Below are positions 18,954 to 27,904 of a stretch of DNA of 44,542 bases, piece by piece. Location: NCBI RefSeq assembly GCF_001536065.1, contig NZ_CZVW01000017.1, forward strand, positions 1 through 44,542, in the 5' to 3' direction. The notes under the pieces were generated by a model, which made no database searches, had not been told where the DNA came from, and was given only the letters and a program-made list of their open reading frames with translations. The stretch is from Candidatus Chryseopegocella kryptomonas. Lineage in GTDB: Bacteria > Bacteroidota > Ignavibacteria > Kryptoniales > Kryptoniaceae. The position numbers and the translations under genes are program-made. The first letter of the stretch is position 1; every line of letters begins with the position of its first letter.

Positions 18954-20346
18954 TTATCCGCGAAATTTGTTTTGGATGAAATTCAATTTTCAAAATTTTA
19001 CTTGTTGAATCTGTTATTTTAAATCTATCATCAAGTCGCAGACCGCAAACCCATACGATTTTACCTTCGGATTCAAGAACAAGGATTTTTCTTTTCTCGT
19101 AAATTGGAATTTTAAGATCAATTAAAAAATCGCTTATCTTTTTCCTGCCTTTCATACCGAGTGGGACAAACCAATCTCCGGGTTGCCAGTTTCTCAAAAT
19201 AAGTTCATCGGCAATTAAATCGGCGTCAATATATTCAACCTGTGAATCGCGATGGAACTGAACATCTTCTCTTTTGACAAATTCAGACGAGAAAACGAAT
19301 GAATCAGTTTCATATTTTTCTCCGGGATGAACATATAAAAATATCTCGGTCTCAAAAAATTCCGGCTTGCGTAAAAATACAAGATGTTGTCTATCTCTGT
19401 AAACAAACAAATCACCTGAGATCATCACAGAACTTCCGGGTGTTGAATCAATCAAATTTAAAATTGATAGAACTCTTGCGAAATCAATTCTTTCATTAAA
19501 GAATGTTTCGGCAATTGAAATTATCACACTTTCCTGAATGAAATAAAGATAACTTTTCAATCTTTGTATATCAACGAATACCTTTCCGGGGCTTTCTTCT
19601 ATTGCCACGAATTTAATTATTTTTGAAACCTCGTGTCGTATAAACTCGCTTAGTTCAGAAAATATCTGCGCAGTTCTGTTTAATGTTTCAATTATTCCCG
19701 GGTTTATATTTTCGCTTATCAATGGCAAAAGTTTAAGTCGGATGTAATTTCGGCGATATGATGTTTTTAAATTTGATGAGTCAATTCTATAAGAGAGACC
19801 TTTCTCGTTTGCATATTCTTCAATTTCATCTCGCGTTGCAAAAAGAAGAGGTCTTATGATGCTTCCTCTTTTAATTTGAATTCCGGCAAGTCCATTTACA
19901 CCTGAACCGCGGAAAAGATTTAAAAGAACGGTTTCTGCATTATCATTTGCGTTATGAGCAGTTGCTATTTTATCAAAGCCCTTTAACAATCTCAATGTTT
20001 CAAAAAAGTTATATCTTAACTCGCGAGCTCCCTCTTGAATTGAGATTTTTTTTGCTTTGCAATATTCTTTTGTGTTTTCGCTTCGGACATAACAATCAAT
20101 CCCCAGTTCTGCTGAAAATTTTCTGACAAAATTTTCATCCTCGTCGGATTCAGCGCCTCTTAATTTATGATTAAAGTGTGCTACAATGAGTTCAAGTTTG
20201 AGTTGATTTTTAATCTCATTTAAGACATCAAGTAAGACAATTGAATCAACTCCACCACTTACTGCAACAACTATTTTATCGCCGGGATTTATAAGGTTGT
20301 TTTTTTGAGTGAATTCACGGAAGCGATTTATGAAGTCCTTTACCAT
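18946..20346 (-). CDS. tilS: tRNA(Ile)-lysidine synthase
   Basis: TilS attaches lysine to C34 of tRNA-Ile(CAU), changing both its decoding (to AUA) and its charging. The N-terminal PP-loop ATPase has VVAVSGGVDSIVLLD (about residues 26-40), then VAHFNHKLRGAESDEDE, TAHNANDNAETVLLNLFRGS and RPLLFATRDEIEEY. A C-terminal TilS domain is present (LRNWQPGDWFVPLGMKGRKK), giving the long form of 466 residues. The ATG at 20346 lies only 26 bases past the terminator of the upstream tRNA gene, so a separate promoter or read-through must feed it. Confidence 0.95.
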   Translation of the reverse strand: MVKDFINRFREFTQKNNLINPGDKIVVAVSGGVDSIVLLDVLNEIKNQLKLELIVAHFNHKLRGAESDEDENFVRKFSAELGIDCYVRSENTKEYCKAKKISIQEGARELRYNFFETLRLLKGFDKIATAHNANDNAETVLLNLFRGSGVNGLAGIQIKRGSIIRPLLFATRDEIEEYANEKGLSYRIDSSNLKTSYRRNYIRLKLLPLISENINPGIIETLNRTAQIFSELSEFIRHEVSKIIKFVAIEESPGKVFVDIQRLKSYLYFIQESVIISIAETFFNERIDFARVLSILNLIDSTPGSSVMISGDLFVYRDRQHLVFLRKPEFFETEIFLYVHPGEKYETDSFVFSSEFVKREDVQFHRDSQVEYIDADLIADELILRNWQPGDWFVPLGMKGRKKISDFLIDLKIPIYEKRKILVLESEGKIVWVCGLRLDDRFKITDSTSKILKIEFHPKQISRINE

Positions 20347-20371
20347 AAGGTTTTAGTTTATGTCTTTATAC

Positions 20372-20410
20372 AAAAAAACCTTCCAGCCACGCTCGGGACT
20401 GAAAGGTTTT
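20372..20410 (-). terminator. Rho-independent terminator downstream of tRNA-Met
   Basis: Arms 20375-20386 and 20399-20410 pair over 12 positions with a single mismatch. On the minus strand the hairpin is followed by seven T (20378-20372). It starts 8 bases after the tRNA 3' end and ends 26 bases before tilS. Confidence 0.85.
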
Positions 20411-20417
20411 AAATTAG

Positions 20418-20490
20418 TAGCGGGTGAGGGACTCGAACCCCCGACACGCGGATTATGATTCCGCTGCTCTACCACCTGAGCTAACCCGCC
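20418..20490 (-). tRNA. tRNA with anticodon CAU, probably elongator tRNA-Met
   Basis: A 73-base cloverleaf on the minus strand. The acceptor stem is GGCGGGT/ACCCGCT with a G1-U72 wobble. The D arm is GCTC/GAGC, the anticodon stem is GCGGA/TCCGC with loop ATCATAA (anticodon CAT), and the T loop is TTCGAGT. The CCA end is not encoded. The paired first base and the anticodon stem argue against the initiator. Elongator Met is most likely, but tRNA-Ile2, which also has a CAU anticodon and is the substrate of TilS encoded next door, cannot be excluded by eye. Confidence 0.85.
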
Positions 20491-20622
20491 ACAGGTATTT
20501 GAATTCATTAAAAATATACAAATCTGACATGAAAAAATCAAACTTTGGAAATTTGATTTTCAATCGCAATGTATTAAATTTTTAAAAGTGAATTTGCTCT
20601 TGATAAATTGCGAATTTGAATT

Positions 20623-21432
20623 ATGAGATTTCTTGATAAACTAAAAAAGTGTATTTCAAAAAACAACTCTCTGCTTTGCATAGGGCTTGACCCGAATTTG
20701 AATAAACTACCGCATATATTCCCAAGGGAGAAAAAATCAATTCTTGAGTTCAACTGCAGTATAATTGAAACAACTTATGATGTCGTCTGTGCCTATAAAC
20801 TTAATTCAGCGTTTTATGAGGCTCTTGGAGCGCGTGGTTTTGAAATTTTGAAGAAAACAATTGAAAATATACCTGATGAAATTCCAGTTATACTTGATGC
20901 AAAGCGAGGTGATATAACTTCAAGCGTTGAGATGTATGCCCAAAGCGTTTTCGTTGAATTTGGAGCTGACGCGGTTACTTTCAATCCTTATTTTGGAGTT
21001 GAAACGATTGAGCCGTTTATTCAATTTGATGATAAATTTGTTTTTGTTGTTGTGTTAAGTTCAAATCAAGGTGCTTTTGACTTTCAGTATCTAAGATGTG
21101 GCGATAAATTTTTGTTTCAAATAATTGCGGAAAAGTTTTTGGGCGAAAAATTTGCAAATGTCGGTTTTGTCGTTGGTGCAACAAGGGGAGAGGATATTTC
21201 ACTTGTTCGGAATTTGTCAGACGAAAAATTATTTTTAATTCCGGGCATAGGAGTGCAAAAGGGAGATCTTGAAATTGCTTTGAGATATGGAATCAACAGA
21301 GATAAAATTTGCTTGATAAATGTCGGTCGTGAGATAATTTATGCGTCCGACTCGGGAGATTTTAAACAAAAAGTTCGTTTGAAAGCGATTGAATTTAGAG
21401 ATAAAATAAACAAAATTGTTGAAAGGTTATGA
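20623..21432 (+). CDS. pyrF: Orotidine 5'-phosphate decarboxylase
   Basis: PyrF converts OMP to UMP, the last step of pyrimidine synthesis. It is a TIM-barrel enzyme of 269 residues. LLCIGLDPNLNKLP lies near the N terminus, the catalytic Asp/Lys motif VILDAKRGDITSS near residue 90, then FNPYFGVETIEPF, VGATRGEDISLVR and LIPGIGVQKGDLE. The length and the DAKRGD form fit the longer type-2 bacterial/mycobacterial-like branch. It is divergent from tRNA-Met across 132 bases. Its stop overlaps the ATG of a tiny membrane protein (ATGA). Confidence 0.95.
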   Translation: MRFLDKLKKCISKNNSLLCIGLDPNLNKLPHIFPREKKSILEFNCSIIETTYDVVCAYKLNSAFYEALGARGFEILKKTIENIPDEIPVILDAKRGDITSSVEMYAQSVFVEFGADAVTFNPYFGVETIEPFIQFDDKFVFVVVLSSNQGAFDFQYLRCGDKFLFQIIAEKFLGEKFANVGFVVGATRGEDISLVRNLSDEKLFLIPGIGVQKGDLEIALRYGINRDKICLINVGREIIYASDSGDFKQKVRLKAIEFRDKINKIVERL

Positions 21433-21560
21433 GACAATCATTTGCTGAAATCTGGAACTTGTTTAAAGAATTCTTTTCAAACTTCGTTTACATACTTTAC
21501 ATTATTTTCACGCTTGCGCTTCTTTACATTGTTTGGTATCTACAGACGAAAATTGGTTGA
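21429..21560 (+). CDS. Small single-span membrane protein, 43 residues
   Basis: A short frame of 43 codons that starts on an ATGA overlap with the pyrF stop. It encodes a polar N terminus (MRQSFAEIWNLFKEFFSNF), one hydrophobic segment (VYILYIIFTLALLYIVWYL, about residues 20-38) and a short charged end (QTKIG). I do not recognise the family. The start overlap and the clean single transmembrane span argue that it is a real gene. Function unknown. Confidence 0.6.
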   Translation: MRQSFAEIWNLFKEFFSNFVYILYIIFTLALLYIVWYLQTKIG

Positions 21561-21619
21561 GCAGTTTGATTTTTTCAATTTGATTGAGTAAAATTTTAAA
21601 AATTTTTGTTTTTCGCATT

Positions 21620-22027
21620 ATGGCGAAGGGAACGAGAAATAATGATTTTGAGCATTACATTCGTGAAGCGAGAAGATATCTTGCAAATGCGAAAAATGTT
21701 TTGAAAAATTCAAGAGTTGAAGATGGTTTCTATCGCGATGTCAAATATGTTAAGATGGCTTGTGGAATTGCGTATAGCGCTGTGCTTCTGGCTGTTGATG
21801 GATATTTGCTTAAAAAGGGCAGAGAAATAAAAAAGAAAGGAAGAAAAAGCGTTGAGGATTACCGACGTGAACTTGGTAAATTGAACAAAAAAATGCTTGA
21901 TTATTTTAATGCTGCGTATAACATACTTCATCTTTCTGGTTATTATGATGGAACAAATAGAGTTAGTGTTGTGTCAGATGGTCTTGAAGTTGCGGAGGAG
22001 ATCATAAGAATGGCAGAGGAAAGATAA
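21620..22027 (+). CDS. DUF5618-family protein
   Basis: A small all-helical, basic protein of about 135 residues, very like the DUF5618 family known mainly from Bacteroidota. Typical segments are YIREARRYLANAKNVLK, YRDVKYVKMACGIAYSAVL and LDYFNAAYNILHLSGYYDG. Such families often resemble HEPN-like four-helix bundles, but I see no clear RxxxxH catalytic motif, so no nuclease activity is claimed. The ATG at 21620 is preferred over an in-frame TTG at 21584. It lies between pyrF and proS. Confidence 0.75.
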   Translation: MAKGTRNNDFEHYIREARRYLANAKNVLKNSRVEDGFYRDVKYVKMACGIAYSAVLLAVDGYLLKKGREIKKKGRKSVEDYRRELGKLNKKMLDYFNAAYNILHLSGYYDGTNRVSVVSDGLEVAEEIIRMAEER

Positions 22028-22053
22028 TTTAAAAACAAAAGATAAATTCCGTA

Positions 22054-23751
22054 ATGAGATTATCCACTGGCTTTGTGCCGACTTTGAAGGAAGATCCATC
22101 AGATGCAATTATGCCAAGTCATAAACTTATGATAAGAGCTGGGCTTGTCCGACCGCTTGCAGCAGGCGTGTATTCTTTCTTGCCACTTGGATGGAGAGTT
22201 GCAAAAAAAGTTATGCAAATAATTCGTGAGGAAATGGACGCAATCGGCGGGCAGGAGTTTCATCTTCCTGCGCTAAATCCAGTTGAACTCTGGGAAGAAA
22301 CGGGAAGATTGCGAGATTTTGGAGATGTGATTTTTCAGTTGAAAAATAGACCATTGGTTTTAGCTCCAACACACGAAGAGGTTATATGCCACATAGCAAA
22401 ACATCACATAAAATCATACAAAGATTTACCTCAAATCTGGTATCAAATTCAAACAAAATTCAGAAATGAACCAAGACCAAGAAGCGGAGTTATAAGAGGT
22501 AGACAATTCATAATGAAGGATTCATATAGTTTGGATGCATCATGGGAAGGGCTTGATAGATCTTACGAACTTCACAAACAGGCGTATATAAAAATTTACA
22601 CAAGATGTGGTTTGAAATTTTTCATCGTTGGTGCATCAACTGGGGCAATGGGTGGCTCCGCATCAGAAGAATTTATGGTTGAATCGCCTTATGGCGAAGA
22701 TACAGTTGTTATTTGCGATAATTGTGGGTATGCAGCAAATACCGAAATAGCACAATCAAATGTTCCACCTGCGAAAAGGTATCCCGAAAGCAAACCGCTT
22801 GAAGAAATTTACACTCCAAATGTCAGAACGATAAACGAACTTGCTGAATTTTTGAATGTATCAACTGAAATACTTGCGAAGTCGCTTGTTTATAAACATA
22901 ATGGTCAACCGGTTTTAATTTTAATGCTTGGCAACGATCAACTTGTTGAAGCCAAACTTTTGAAGGCACTCGGCGGTGGAGAGATCGCACCTATGGAGCC
23001 GGAAGAACTTAAAAAATTAACAGGTGCAAACGCAGGTTCAATTGGTCCAATTGGATTGAAAAATTTCAAAATCATTGCGGATAATCGCCTAAAAGGAGCA
23101 AATAATTTGATAAGTGGTGCAAACAAAGATGATTATCACATTGCCAACATTGATATGGAAAGAGATGTTAAAGTTGATGGATATTTTGATTTGAGAAAGG
23201 TTGAAGAGGGAGAACCCTGCATTAATTGTGGCTCGCCTTTGAGAATTGTAAACGCTATTGAAATAGGTCATATTTTCAAGCTTGGGACAAAGTATTCCGA
23301 AGCAATGAAAGCGACTTTTCTTGATGAAAATGGTCAGGAGAAACCAATCATAATGGGAAGTTATGGGATCGGCGTTGAAAGGATAATTGCCTGCCACATT
23401 GAGCAAAATCACGACGAGAATGGAATAATTTGGGATAAAGCGATAGCCCCGTTTCATGTTCATTTAATTTCGGTCAATACAGAAAATCCCGATGTTGTCT
23501 GGACAGCTGATAAACTTTATGAGAAATTCAACTCTGAAAAGATAGAAGTTATTTACGATGATAGAGTTGATGTAAGCCCTGGGTTTAAGTTCAAAGACGC
23601 TGATTTACTTGGTATGCCATTGCAGGTTATTGTAAGCGAGAGAAATTTGAAAAATAATCGGGTTGAAATCAAAGTCAGAAAAACAGGTGAAAGAATTCTC
23701 GTTGGAATTGAAGATGTTGTCTCAAAAGTGAAAGAGATGCTTGAATTATAA
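22054..23751 (+). CDS. proS: Prolyl-tRNA synthetase (bacterial type with editing insertion)
   Basis: A class II aminoacyl-tRNA synthetase that charges tRNA-Pro. The catalytic core has RAGLVRPLAAGVYSFLPLGW, APTHEEVICHIAKHHIKSYK, FRNEPRPRSGVIRGRQFIMK and the late class II block IMGSYGIGVERIIACHIEQN. Between them is an insertion of about 150 residues, roughly 250-400, that matches the YbaK-like editing domain and hydrolyses Ala-tRNA-Pro. The C-terminal anticodon-binding domain begins near IAPFHVHLISVN. At 565 residues it has the normal size of the bacterial form. Confidence 0.97.
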   Translation: MRLSTGFVPTLKEDPSDAIMPSHKLMIRAGLVRPLAAGVYSFLPLGWRVAKKVMQIIREEMDAIGGQEFHLPALNPVELWEETGRLRDFGDVIFQLKNRPLVLAPTHEEVICHIAKHHIKSYKDLPQIWYQIQTKFRNEPRPRSGVIRGRQFIMKDSYSLDASWEGLDRSYELHKQAYIKIYTRCGLKFFIVGASTGAMGGSASEEFMVESPYGEDTVVICDNCGYAANTEIAQSNVPPAKRYPESKPLEEIYTPNVRTINELAEFLNVSTEILAKSLVYKHNGQPVLILMLGNDQLVEAKLLKALGGGEIAPMEPEELKKLTGANAGSIGPIGLKNFKIIADNRLKGANNLISGANKDDYHIANIDMERDVKVDGYFDLRKVEEGEPCINCGSPLRIVNAIEIGHIFKLGTKYSEAMKATFLDENGQEKPIIMGSYGIGVERIIACHIEQNHDENGIIWDKAIAPFHVHLISVNTENPDVVWTADKLYEKFNSEKIEVIYDDRVDVSPGFKFKDADLLGMPLQVIVSERNLKNNRVEIKVRKTGERILVGIEDVVSKVKEMLEL

Positions 23752-23772
23752 AAAACTTAACATTTAACAGCC

Positions 23773-25197
23773 ATGGTCCCGGAATATAAATTTTTCATCA
23801 ACGGCGAGTGGAGAACCTCACCAAGAAAATTACAGGTCAAAAGTCCATTTAATGGCGAAATTGTTGGGGAAGTTTACCTTGCTTCACCTGACGACCTTGA
23901 AGATGCTGTGATTTCAGCTCAGAAAGGATTTGAGGAGACGAGAAAACTTCCATCTTATCGCAGGGCTGAAATACTTGAATTTATTTCAAATGAGATAGCA
24001 CGACGCCGTGAGGAATTCAGCCAGATGATAACGAAAGAGATGGGTAAGCCGATTTTATTTTCTCGTGCAGAAGTTGATAGAGCAATTTTTACATTTAAAA
24101 TTGCAAGTGAAGAAGCAAAAAGAATTAACGGCGAAATCATCCCACTTGACCTCGCTTCACACTCTGAAAGAAGATTCGGACTTGTCAGAAGATTTCCAAT
24201 CGGTGTTATACTTGCTATAACTCCGTTTAATTTTCCGCTCAATCTTGTCGCCCATAAAGTTGCGCCAGCTATTGCAAGTGGGAATTCAATAATTTTGAAA
24301 CCATCCTCACAAGCTCCAATTGTAAGTGTAATGCTTACGGAGATAATTGAGAAATCTGGATATCCAGCTGGCGGATTTAACCTTGTGCCTTGTAAAGCAG
24401 ATGAAATTGAACTTCTCGTAAGAGATGAAAGAATTAAAATGGTTACATTCACAGGTAGCGGTGATGTCGGTTGGAGATTAAAAAATATCGCTGGGAAGAA
24501 AAGAGTCACACTTGAACTTGGTGGAAACGCAGCTGTGGTCGTTGAACCAGATGCAAATCTTGATTACGCTGTCAAAAGAATCGCTCTCGGGTCTTTTGGT
24601 CAGGCAGGGCAATCGTGCATAGCAGTTCAAAGAATTTATGTCAACAAAGAAATTTATGATGAATTTGAGAGAAAATTTATTGATGAAACGAAAAAATTAA
24701 AAGTTGGAAACCCATTTGAGCCAGATACAATAGTTGGACCGATGGTTGACGAAAACGCAGCAATTAAAACAGAAAACTGGGTCAATGAAGCAGTTCAAAG
24801 TGGAGCTAAAATTCTAATAGGTGGAAAAAGAAACGGGACTTTTTACGAGCCAACGATACTCGTTGATGTCAAGCCAGATATGAAAGTAAGTTGTCAGGAG
24901 GTTTTCGCTCCCGTTGTCACGCTTGAAAAATACGATTCTTTTGAGGAAGCAATTGAAAAAGTTAACAATTCAAAATACGGTCTTCAAGCGGGTGTTTTTA
25001 CCACGGATTATAGAAAAATCTTTTATGCTTTTGAAAAAATTGAAGTTGGCGGGGTGATAATAAACGATTACCCAACTTATAGAATTGACCACATGCCTTA
25101 TGGTGGAGTAAAAGATAGCGGTTTCGGAAGAGAAGGTTTAAGATATGCGATTGAGGAAATGACAGAGTTAAAACTTATGGTTTTAAATTTTGTTTGA
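23773..25197 (+). CDS. NAD(P)-dependent aldehyde dehydrogenase
   Basis: A 474-residue member of the aldehyde dehydrogenase superfamily. The Rossmann and catalytic landmarks are in order: ITPFNFPLNLVAHKVAPAI, IILKPSSQAPI, TFTGSGDVGW, the Glu-bearing LELGGNAAVVV (about 250-260), the catalytic Cys in GQAGQSCIAVQR (about 275-286) and QEVFAPVVTLEKYDSFEEA. It resembles the lactaldehyde/non-phosphorylating glyceraldehyde-3-phosphate dehydrogenase group of thermophiles, but the substrate cannot be fixed. It follows proS by 21 bases and ends three bases from the convergent PspC gene. Confidence 0.9.
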   Translation: MVPEYKFFINGEWRTSPRKLQVKSPFNGEIVGEVYLASPDDLEDAVISAQKGFEETRKLPSYRRAEILEFISNEIARRREEFSQMITKEMGKPILFSRAEVDRAIFTFKIASEEAKRINGEIIPLDLASHSERRFGLVRRFPIGVILAITPFNFPLNLVAHKVAPAIASGNSIILKPSSQAPIVSVMLTEIIEKSGYPAGGFNLVPCKADEIELLVRDERIKMVTFTGSGDVGWRLKNIAGKKRVTLELGGNAAVVVEPDANLDYAVKRIALGSFGQAGQSCIAVQRIYVNKEIYDEFERKFIDETKKLKVGNPFEPDTIVGPMVDENAAIKTENWVNEAVQSGAKILIGGKRNGTFYEPTILVDVKPDMKVSCQEVFAPVVTLEKYDSFEEAIEKVNNSKYGLQAGVFTTDYRKIFYAFEKIEVGGVIINDYPTYRIDHMPYGGVKDSGFGREGLRYAIEEMTELKLMVLNFV

Positions 25198-25200
25198 GCA

Positions 25201-25851
25201 TCAAGCAGGCTCTTCTGGAACAATTATCGCCATTATGAGATAAAGCAGGATCGCTATCCCAAGCGAAGAAATTGCAAGTATAACCCAAAGGATTCTAATG
25301 ACCGTTGGATCTGTGTTAAGATATTCACCAAGCCCACCGCAGACGCCAAATATCATTCTGTTTTTCTTTGATCTAAATAAACGCTTCACCTGTTCCCCTG
25401 TTTCTGATTTTGTTTCTTCTGATTCAGTTTTTATCTCCTTCAAAATTTCCGACTTTTTAGTGAAGTATGAAATTATCAAAAATAACCCTATTGCGATAAA
25501 TAGAGCTGGCAGAAGATAACTAAAAGCAGATTTCAAAAAGTGCCAAAATGCAAAACCAAAATTTTCTAATAACAATCCAACCCCGATGAGAATAAGCAAT
25601 AAACCAAGTATGAAAAGTATCCCTTTACCAGACGTGGGCTTTGTTTGTGTTTCTTCTGCTTTTCTATGTTCTGGATTTGGCGGAATTATCAACATTCCGG
25701 CTATGTAAAGCAAAAGTCCCACTCCACCCATAAAAAACAAAAGAACAAAGATAACTCTTACGATCGCCGGGTCAATGCCAAGATATTCTGCGATTCCACC
25801 GCAGACGCCATCAATTATCCTATTTTCTCTTGATTTATAAAGCCGTTTCAT
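25201..25851 (-). CDS. Tandem PspC-domain membrane protein
   Basis: A 216-residue protein with two PspC domains. The first, residues 1-58, is KRLYKSRENRIIDGVCGGIA followed by a hydrophobic hairpin ending IPPNPEHRK. The second, about 150-216, is KRLFRSKKNRMIFGVCGGLG, also followed by a hydrophobic segment. Between them lie about three transmembrane segments separated by a short charged region rich in Lys, Glu and Ser. PspC acts at the inner membrane in envelope-stress signalling, with PspB in Enterobacteria. Here no other psp gene is visible. Confidence 0.85.
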   Translation of the reverse strand: MKRLYKSRENRIIDGVCGGIAEYLGIDPAIVRVIFVLLFFMGGVGLLLYIAGMLIIPPNPEHRKAEETQTKPTSGKGILFILGLLLILIGVGLLLENFGFAFWHFLKSAFSYLLPALFIAIGLFLIISYFTKKSEILKEIKTESEETKSETGEQVKRLFRSKKNRMIFGVCGGLGEYLNTDPTVIRILWVILAISSLGIAILLYLIMAIIVPEEPA

Positions 25852-25918
25852 TCCTCAATTCGGTTTTGTTTTTCAAATAGGTTCGCAAACTTTAATACGA
25901 AATTAACTCGCTTGTGTT

Positions 25919-26488
25919 TCATTCTCTAACCTCTATAATTTCACTTTCTGTTATGATAAAATCAACAGGGACATCACCCGGCGATGGATTTATTTTCTCA
26001 ACAACTTGAAAATCATATACAAGGGCAACTTTTGGGCATTTCACTTGACTTAAAAATTTATCATAATATCCACCGCCAAAACCGATGCGATTTCCAAATC
26101 TATCAACTGCGATTGCAGGAACAAGAACGATGTCAATTTCTTCAATCTCAACTTTTCTTATCTCCACGGGTTCAAGAATTCCGAATGTAGATTCTTTTAA
26201 CTCGCTTAAATTTTTTAATTCAGAATGAATGAGAATTTTATTTATCCTGTCAACGACGGGGACGACCACTTTTTTGTTGATTGAAAAAAGATAGTTTATG
26301 ATTTCAATTGTGTCAACTTCGTTTTTCTTTGAAGAAACATAAGTGTGAATTGTTTGGGCTTTCTCAAATACGGATAATTTTTTTAGGTTTTGGAAAATAA
26401 GTTTGCTTCTTTTCTTTGCTTCTTCGGGTGAAAGTGAATTTCGGAGTGATAAAATCTTTTGTCTTATTGCTTCTTTCTCTGGATTCAT
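25919..26488 (-). CDS. 5-formyltetrahydrofolate cyclo-ligase
   Basis: This enzyme uses ATP to convert 5-formyl-THF to 5,10-methenyl-THF, which returns the storage folate to the one-carbon pool. The 189-residue protein has the N-terminal RQKILSLRNSLSPEEAKKRS and VDTIEIINYLFSINKKVVVP. The C-terminal nucleotide motif RFGNRIGFGGGYYDKFLS is diagnostic. It follows frr by 9 bases and is the last gene of the rplM-frr cluster. Confidence 0.92.
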   Translation of the reverse strand: MNPEKEAIRQKILSLRNSLSPEEAKKRSKLIFQNLKKLSVFEKAQTIHTYVSSKKNEVDTIEIINYLFSINKKVVVPVVDRINKILIHSELKNLSELKESTFGILEPVEIRKVEIEEIDIVLVPAIAVDRFGNRIGFGGGYYDKFLSQVKCPKVALVYDFQVVEKINPSPGDVPVDFIITESEIIEVRE

Positions 26489-26497
26489 TGAACGATG

Positions 26498-27070
26498 TTA
26501 AAAGCTCATTATCTCTTTCTCTTTTTGCTCCAAAAGAAGGTCAATTTCTTTTATGTATTTATCTGTTAACTTTTGAACTTGATCTTCAGCTCTTTTTCTC
26601 TCATCTTCGGAAATATGTTGTTCTTTTTCAATGCGTCTCAAATGCTCATTCGCATCCCTTCGCACATTCCTAATTGCAATTTTGCCTTCTTCTCCAAATT
26701 TTTTGACAAGTTTTACAATTTCTCTTCTTCTTTCCTCTGTAAGTGGAGGAATTGGAATTCTTATCACATTCCCGTCATTTGTCGGATTAAGACCGAGGTC
26801 AGAGCTTAATATGGCTTTTTCAATCACAGGAATAAGTGATTTGTCCCACGGGGTCACAGTTAAAGTATGTGGATCGGGGACGCTTACGGTGGCGACTTTG
26901 TTAATTGGTAAATGCTGTCCGTAGTAATCAACTTTTATTCCGTCAAGCAAAGCTGTCGTTGCCTTGCCAGTTCTGATTCTTGCTAATTCTTGTCTTGTTA
27001 TCTCAACTGATTTTTTCATTCTTTCTTCTGCATCTTTGAGTATTTCCGGGATTGTTGATGGCACTGTCAT
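26498..27070 (-). CDS. frr: Ribosome recycling factor
   Basis: RRF splits post-termination ribosomes together with EF-G. The 190-residue protein has the expected three-helix-bundle and wing pattern: EERMKKSVEITRQELARIRTGKATTALLD, VDYYGQHLPINKVA, VTPWDKSLIPVIEKAI, NDGNVIRIPIPPLTEERRRE and NVRRDANEHLRRIEKE. I chose the ATG at 27070, 22 bases after the pyrH stop. The upstream extension that reads into pyrH does not match the family. Confidence 0.95.
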   Translation of the reverse strand: MTVPSTIPEILKDAEERMKKSVEITRQELARIRTGKATTALLDGIKVDYYGQHLPINKVATVSVPDPHTLTVTPWDKSLIPVIEKAILSSDLGLNPTNDGNVIRIPIPPLTEERRREIVKLVKKFGEEGKIAIRNVRRDANEHLRRIEKEQHISEDERKRAEDQVQKLTDKYIKEIDLLLEQKEKEIMSF

Positions 27071-27092
27071 AGTTTTAAAACCATTTTGTTTT

Positions 27093-27833
27093 TTATCTAT
27101 TTGATAAAACTTCGCTTGAATGGACAACCTTTGTTCCTACATTTTCGCCGAGAATTATTCTTTTCAAATTTCCCGGGACATTCATATTAAAGACGATTAT
27201 CGGGAGATTGTTTTCCCGACACAATGTTATCGCTGTTAAGTCCATAACTTTCAAATCAAGCTTTAAGACATCAAGATAAGATATTTGCTCAAATTTAACC
27301 GCAAGAGGATTTTTTTCAGGGTCTGAATCATAAATGCCATCAACTCTTGTGCCTTTTAAAATCACATCTGCTTTTATTTCAATTGCTCTCAAAGCAGCTG
27401 CTGTATCCGTCGTAAAATACGGATTTCCCGTTCCAGCTGCGAAGATCACAACTCTTCCTTTTTCAAGATGTCTTATGGCTCTTCTTCTTATGAATGGTTC
27501 TGCGATTTGTTCCATAACGATTGCGGTTTGAAGTCGTGTCATCACGCCTTTTTTCTCAAGAACACTTTGCAAAGCAAGCGCATTTATAACTGTTGCAAGC
27601 ATTCCCATTTGATCGCCGACGACTTTGTCAATTCCTTCAGCCACGGCATCAACACCCCTGTAAATGTTTCCCCCGCCTATGACAATTCCGATTTGAACCC
27701 CAAGCTCATGAACTTCTTTTATTTCATCCGCAAACCTGTTCAAAACAACTGGGTCAATCCCATAGCCACGCTCTCCCATCAAAGCTTCCCCACTGACTTT
27801 AAGAAGAATTCTCTTATAAATTGGCTGGTTCAT
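27093..27833 (-). CDS. pyrH: UMP kinase
   Basis: PyrH phosphorylates UMP to UDP and links pyrimidine synthesis to RNA and DNA precursors. It is an amino-acid-kinase-fold protein of 246 residues with [20 protein letters not shown] at the start. Other family blocks are [49 protein letters not shown] and [18 protein letters not shown]. It starts about 40 bases after the terminator behind tsf, so pyrH-frr may be expressed separately from rpsB-tsf. Confidence 0.96.
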   Translation of the reverse strand: MNQPIYKRILLKVSGEALMGERGYGIDPVVLNRFADEIKEVHELGVQIGIVIGGGNIYRGVDAVAEGIDKVVGDQMGMLATVINALALQSVLEKKGVMTRLQTAIVMEQIAEPFIRRRAIRHLEKGRVVIFAAGTGNPYFTTDTAAALRAIEIKADVILKGTRVDGIYDSDPEKNPLAVKFEQISYLDVLKLDLKVMDLTAITLCRENNLPIIVFNMNVPGNLKRIILGENVGTKVVHSSEVLSNR

Positions 27834-27865
27834 TTTATTGCAAGTTTTTGTTTTATTTCGTCAGA

Positions 27866-27900
27866 ATATAAAAAAAGGTCTCAGAAACCTGAGACCTTTT
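27866..27900 (-). terminator. Rho-independent terminator after tsf
   Basis: A perfect 12-bp stem (27873-27884 with 27889-27900) with loop AAAC at 27885-27888. On the minus strand it is followed by a T run. It begins 5 bases after the tsf stop (27905) and separates rpsB-tsf from pyrH-frr. T tracts on both sides mean it could also work on the plus strand. Confidence 0.9.
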
Positions 27901-27904
27901 TCTT

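Noticed and set aside
20491-20622. Shared promoter region of tRNA-Met and pyrF
   Set aside because: AT-rich throughout; several weak promoter-like hexamers but none stands out enough to annotate.
21620-22027. DUF5618 protein as a HEPN toxin of a toxin-antitoxin pair
   Set aside because: No RxxxxH motif and no nucleotidyltransferase or antitoxin partner next to it.
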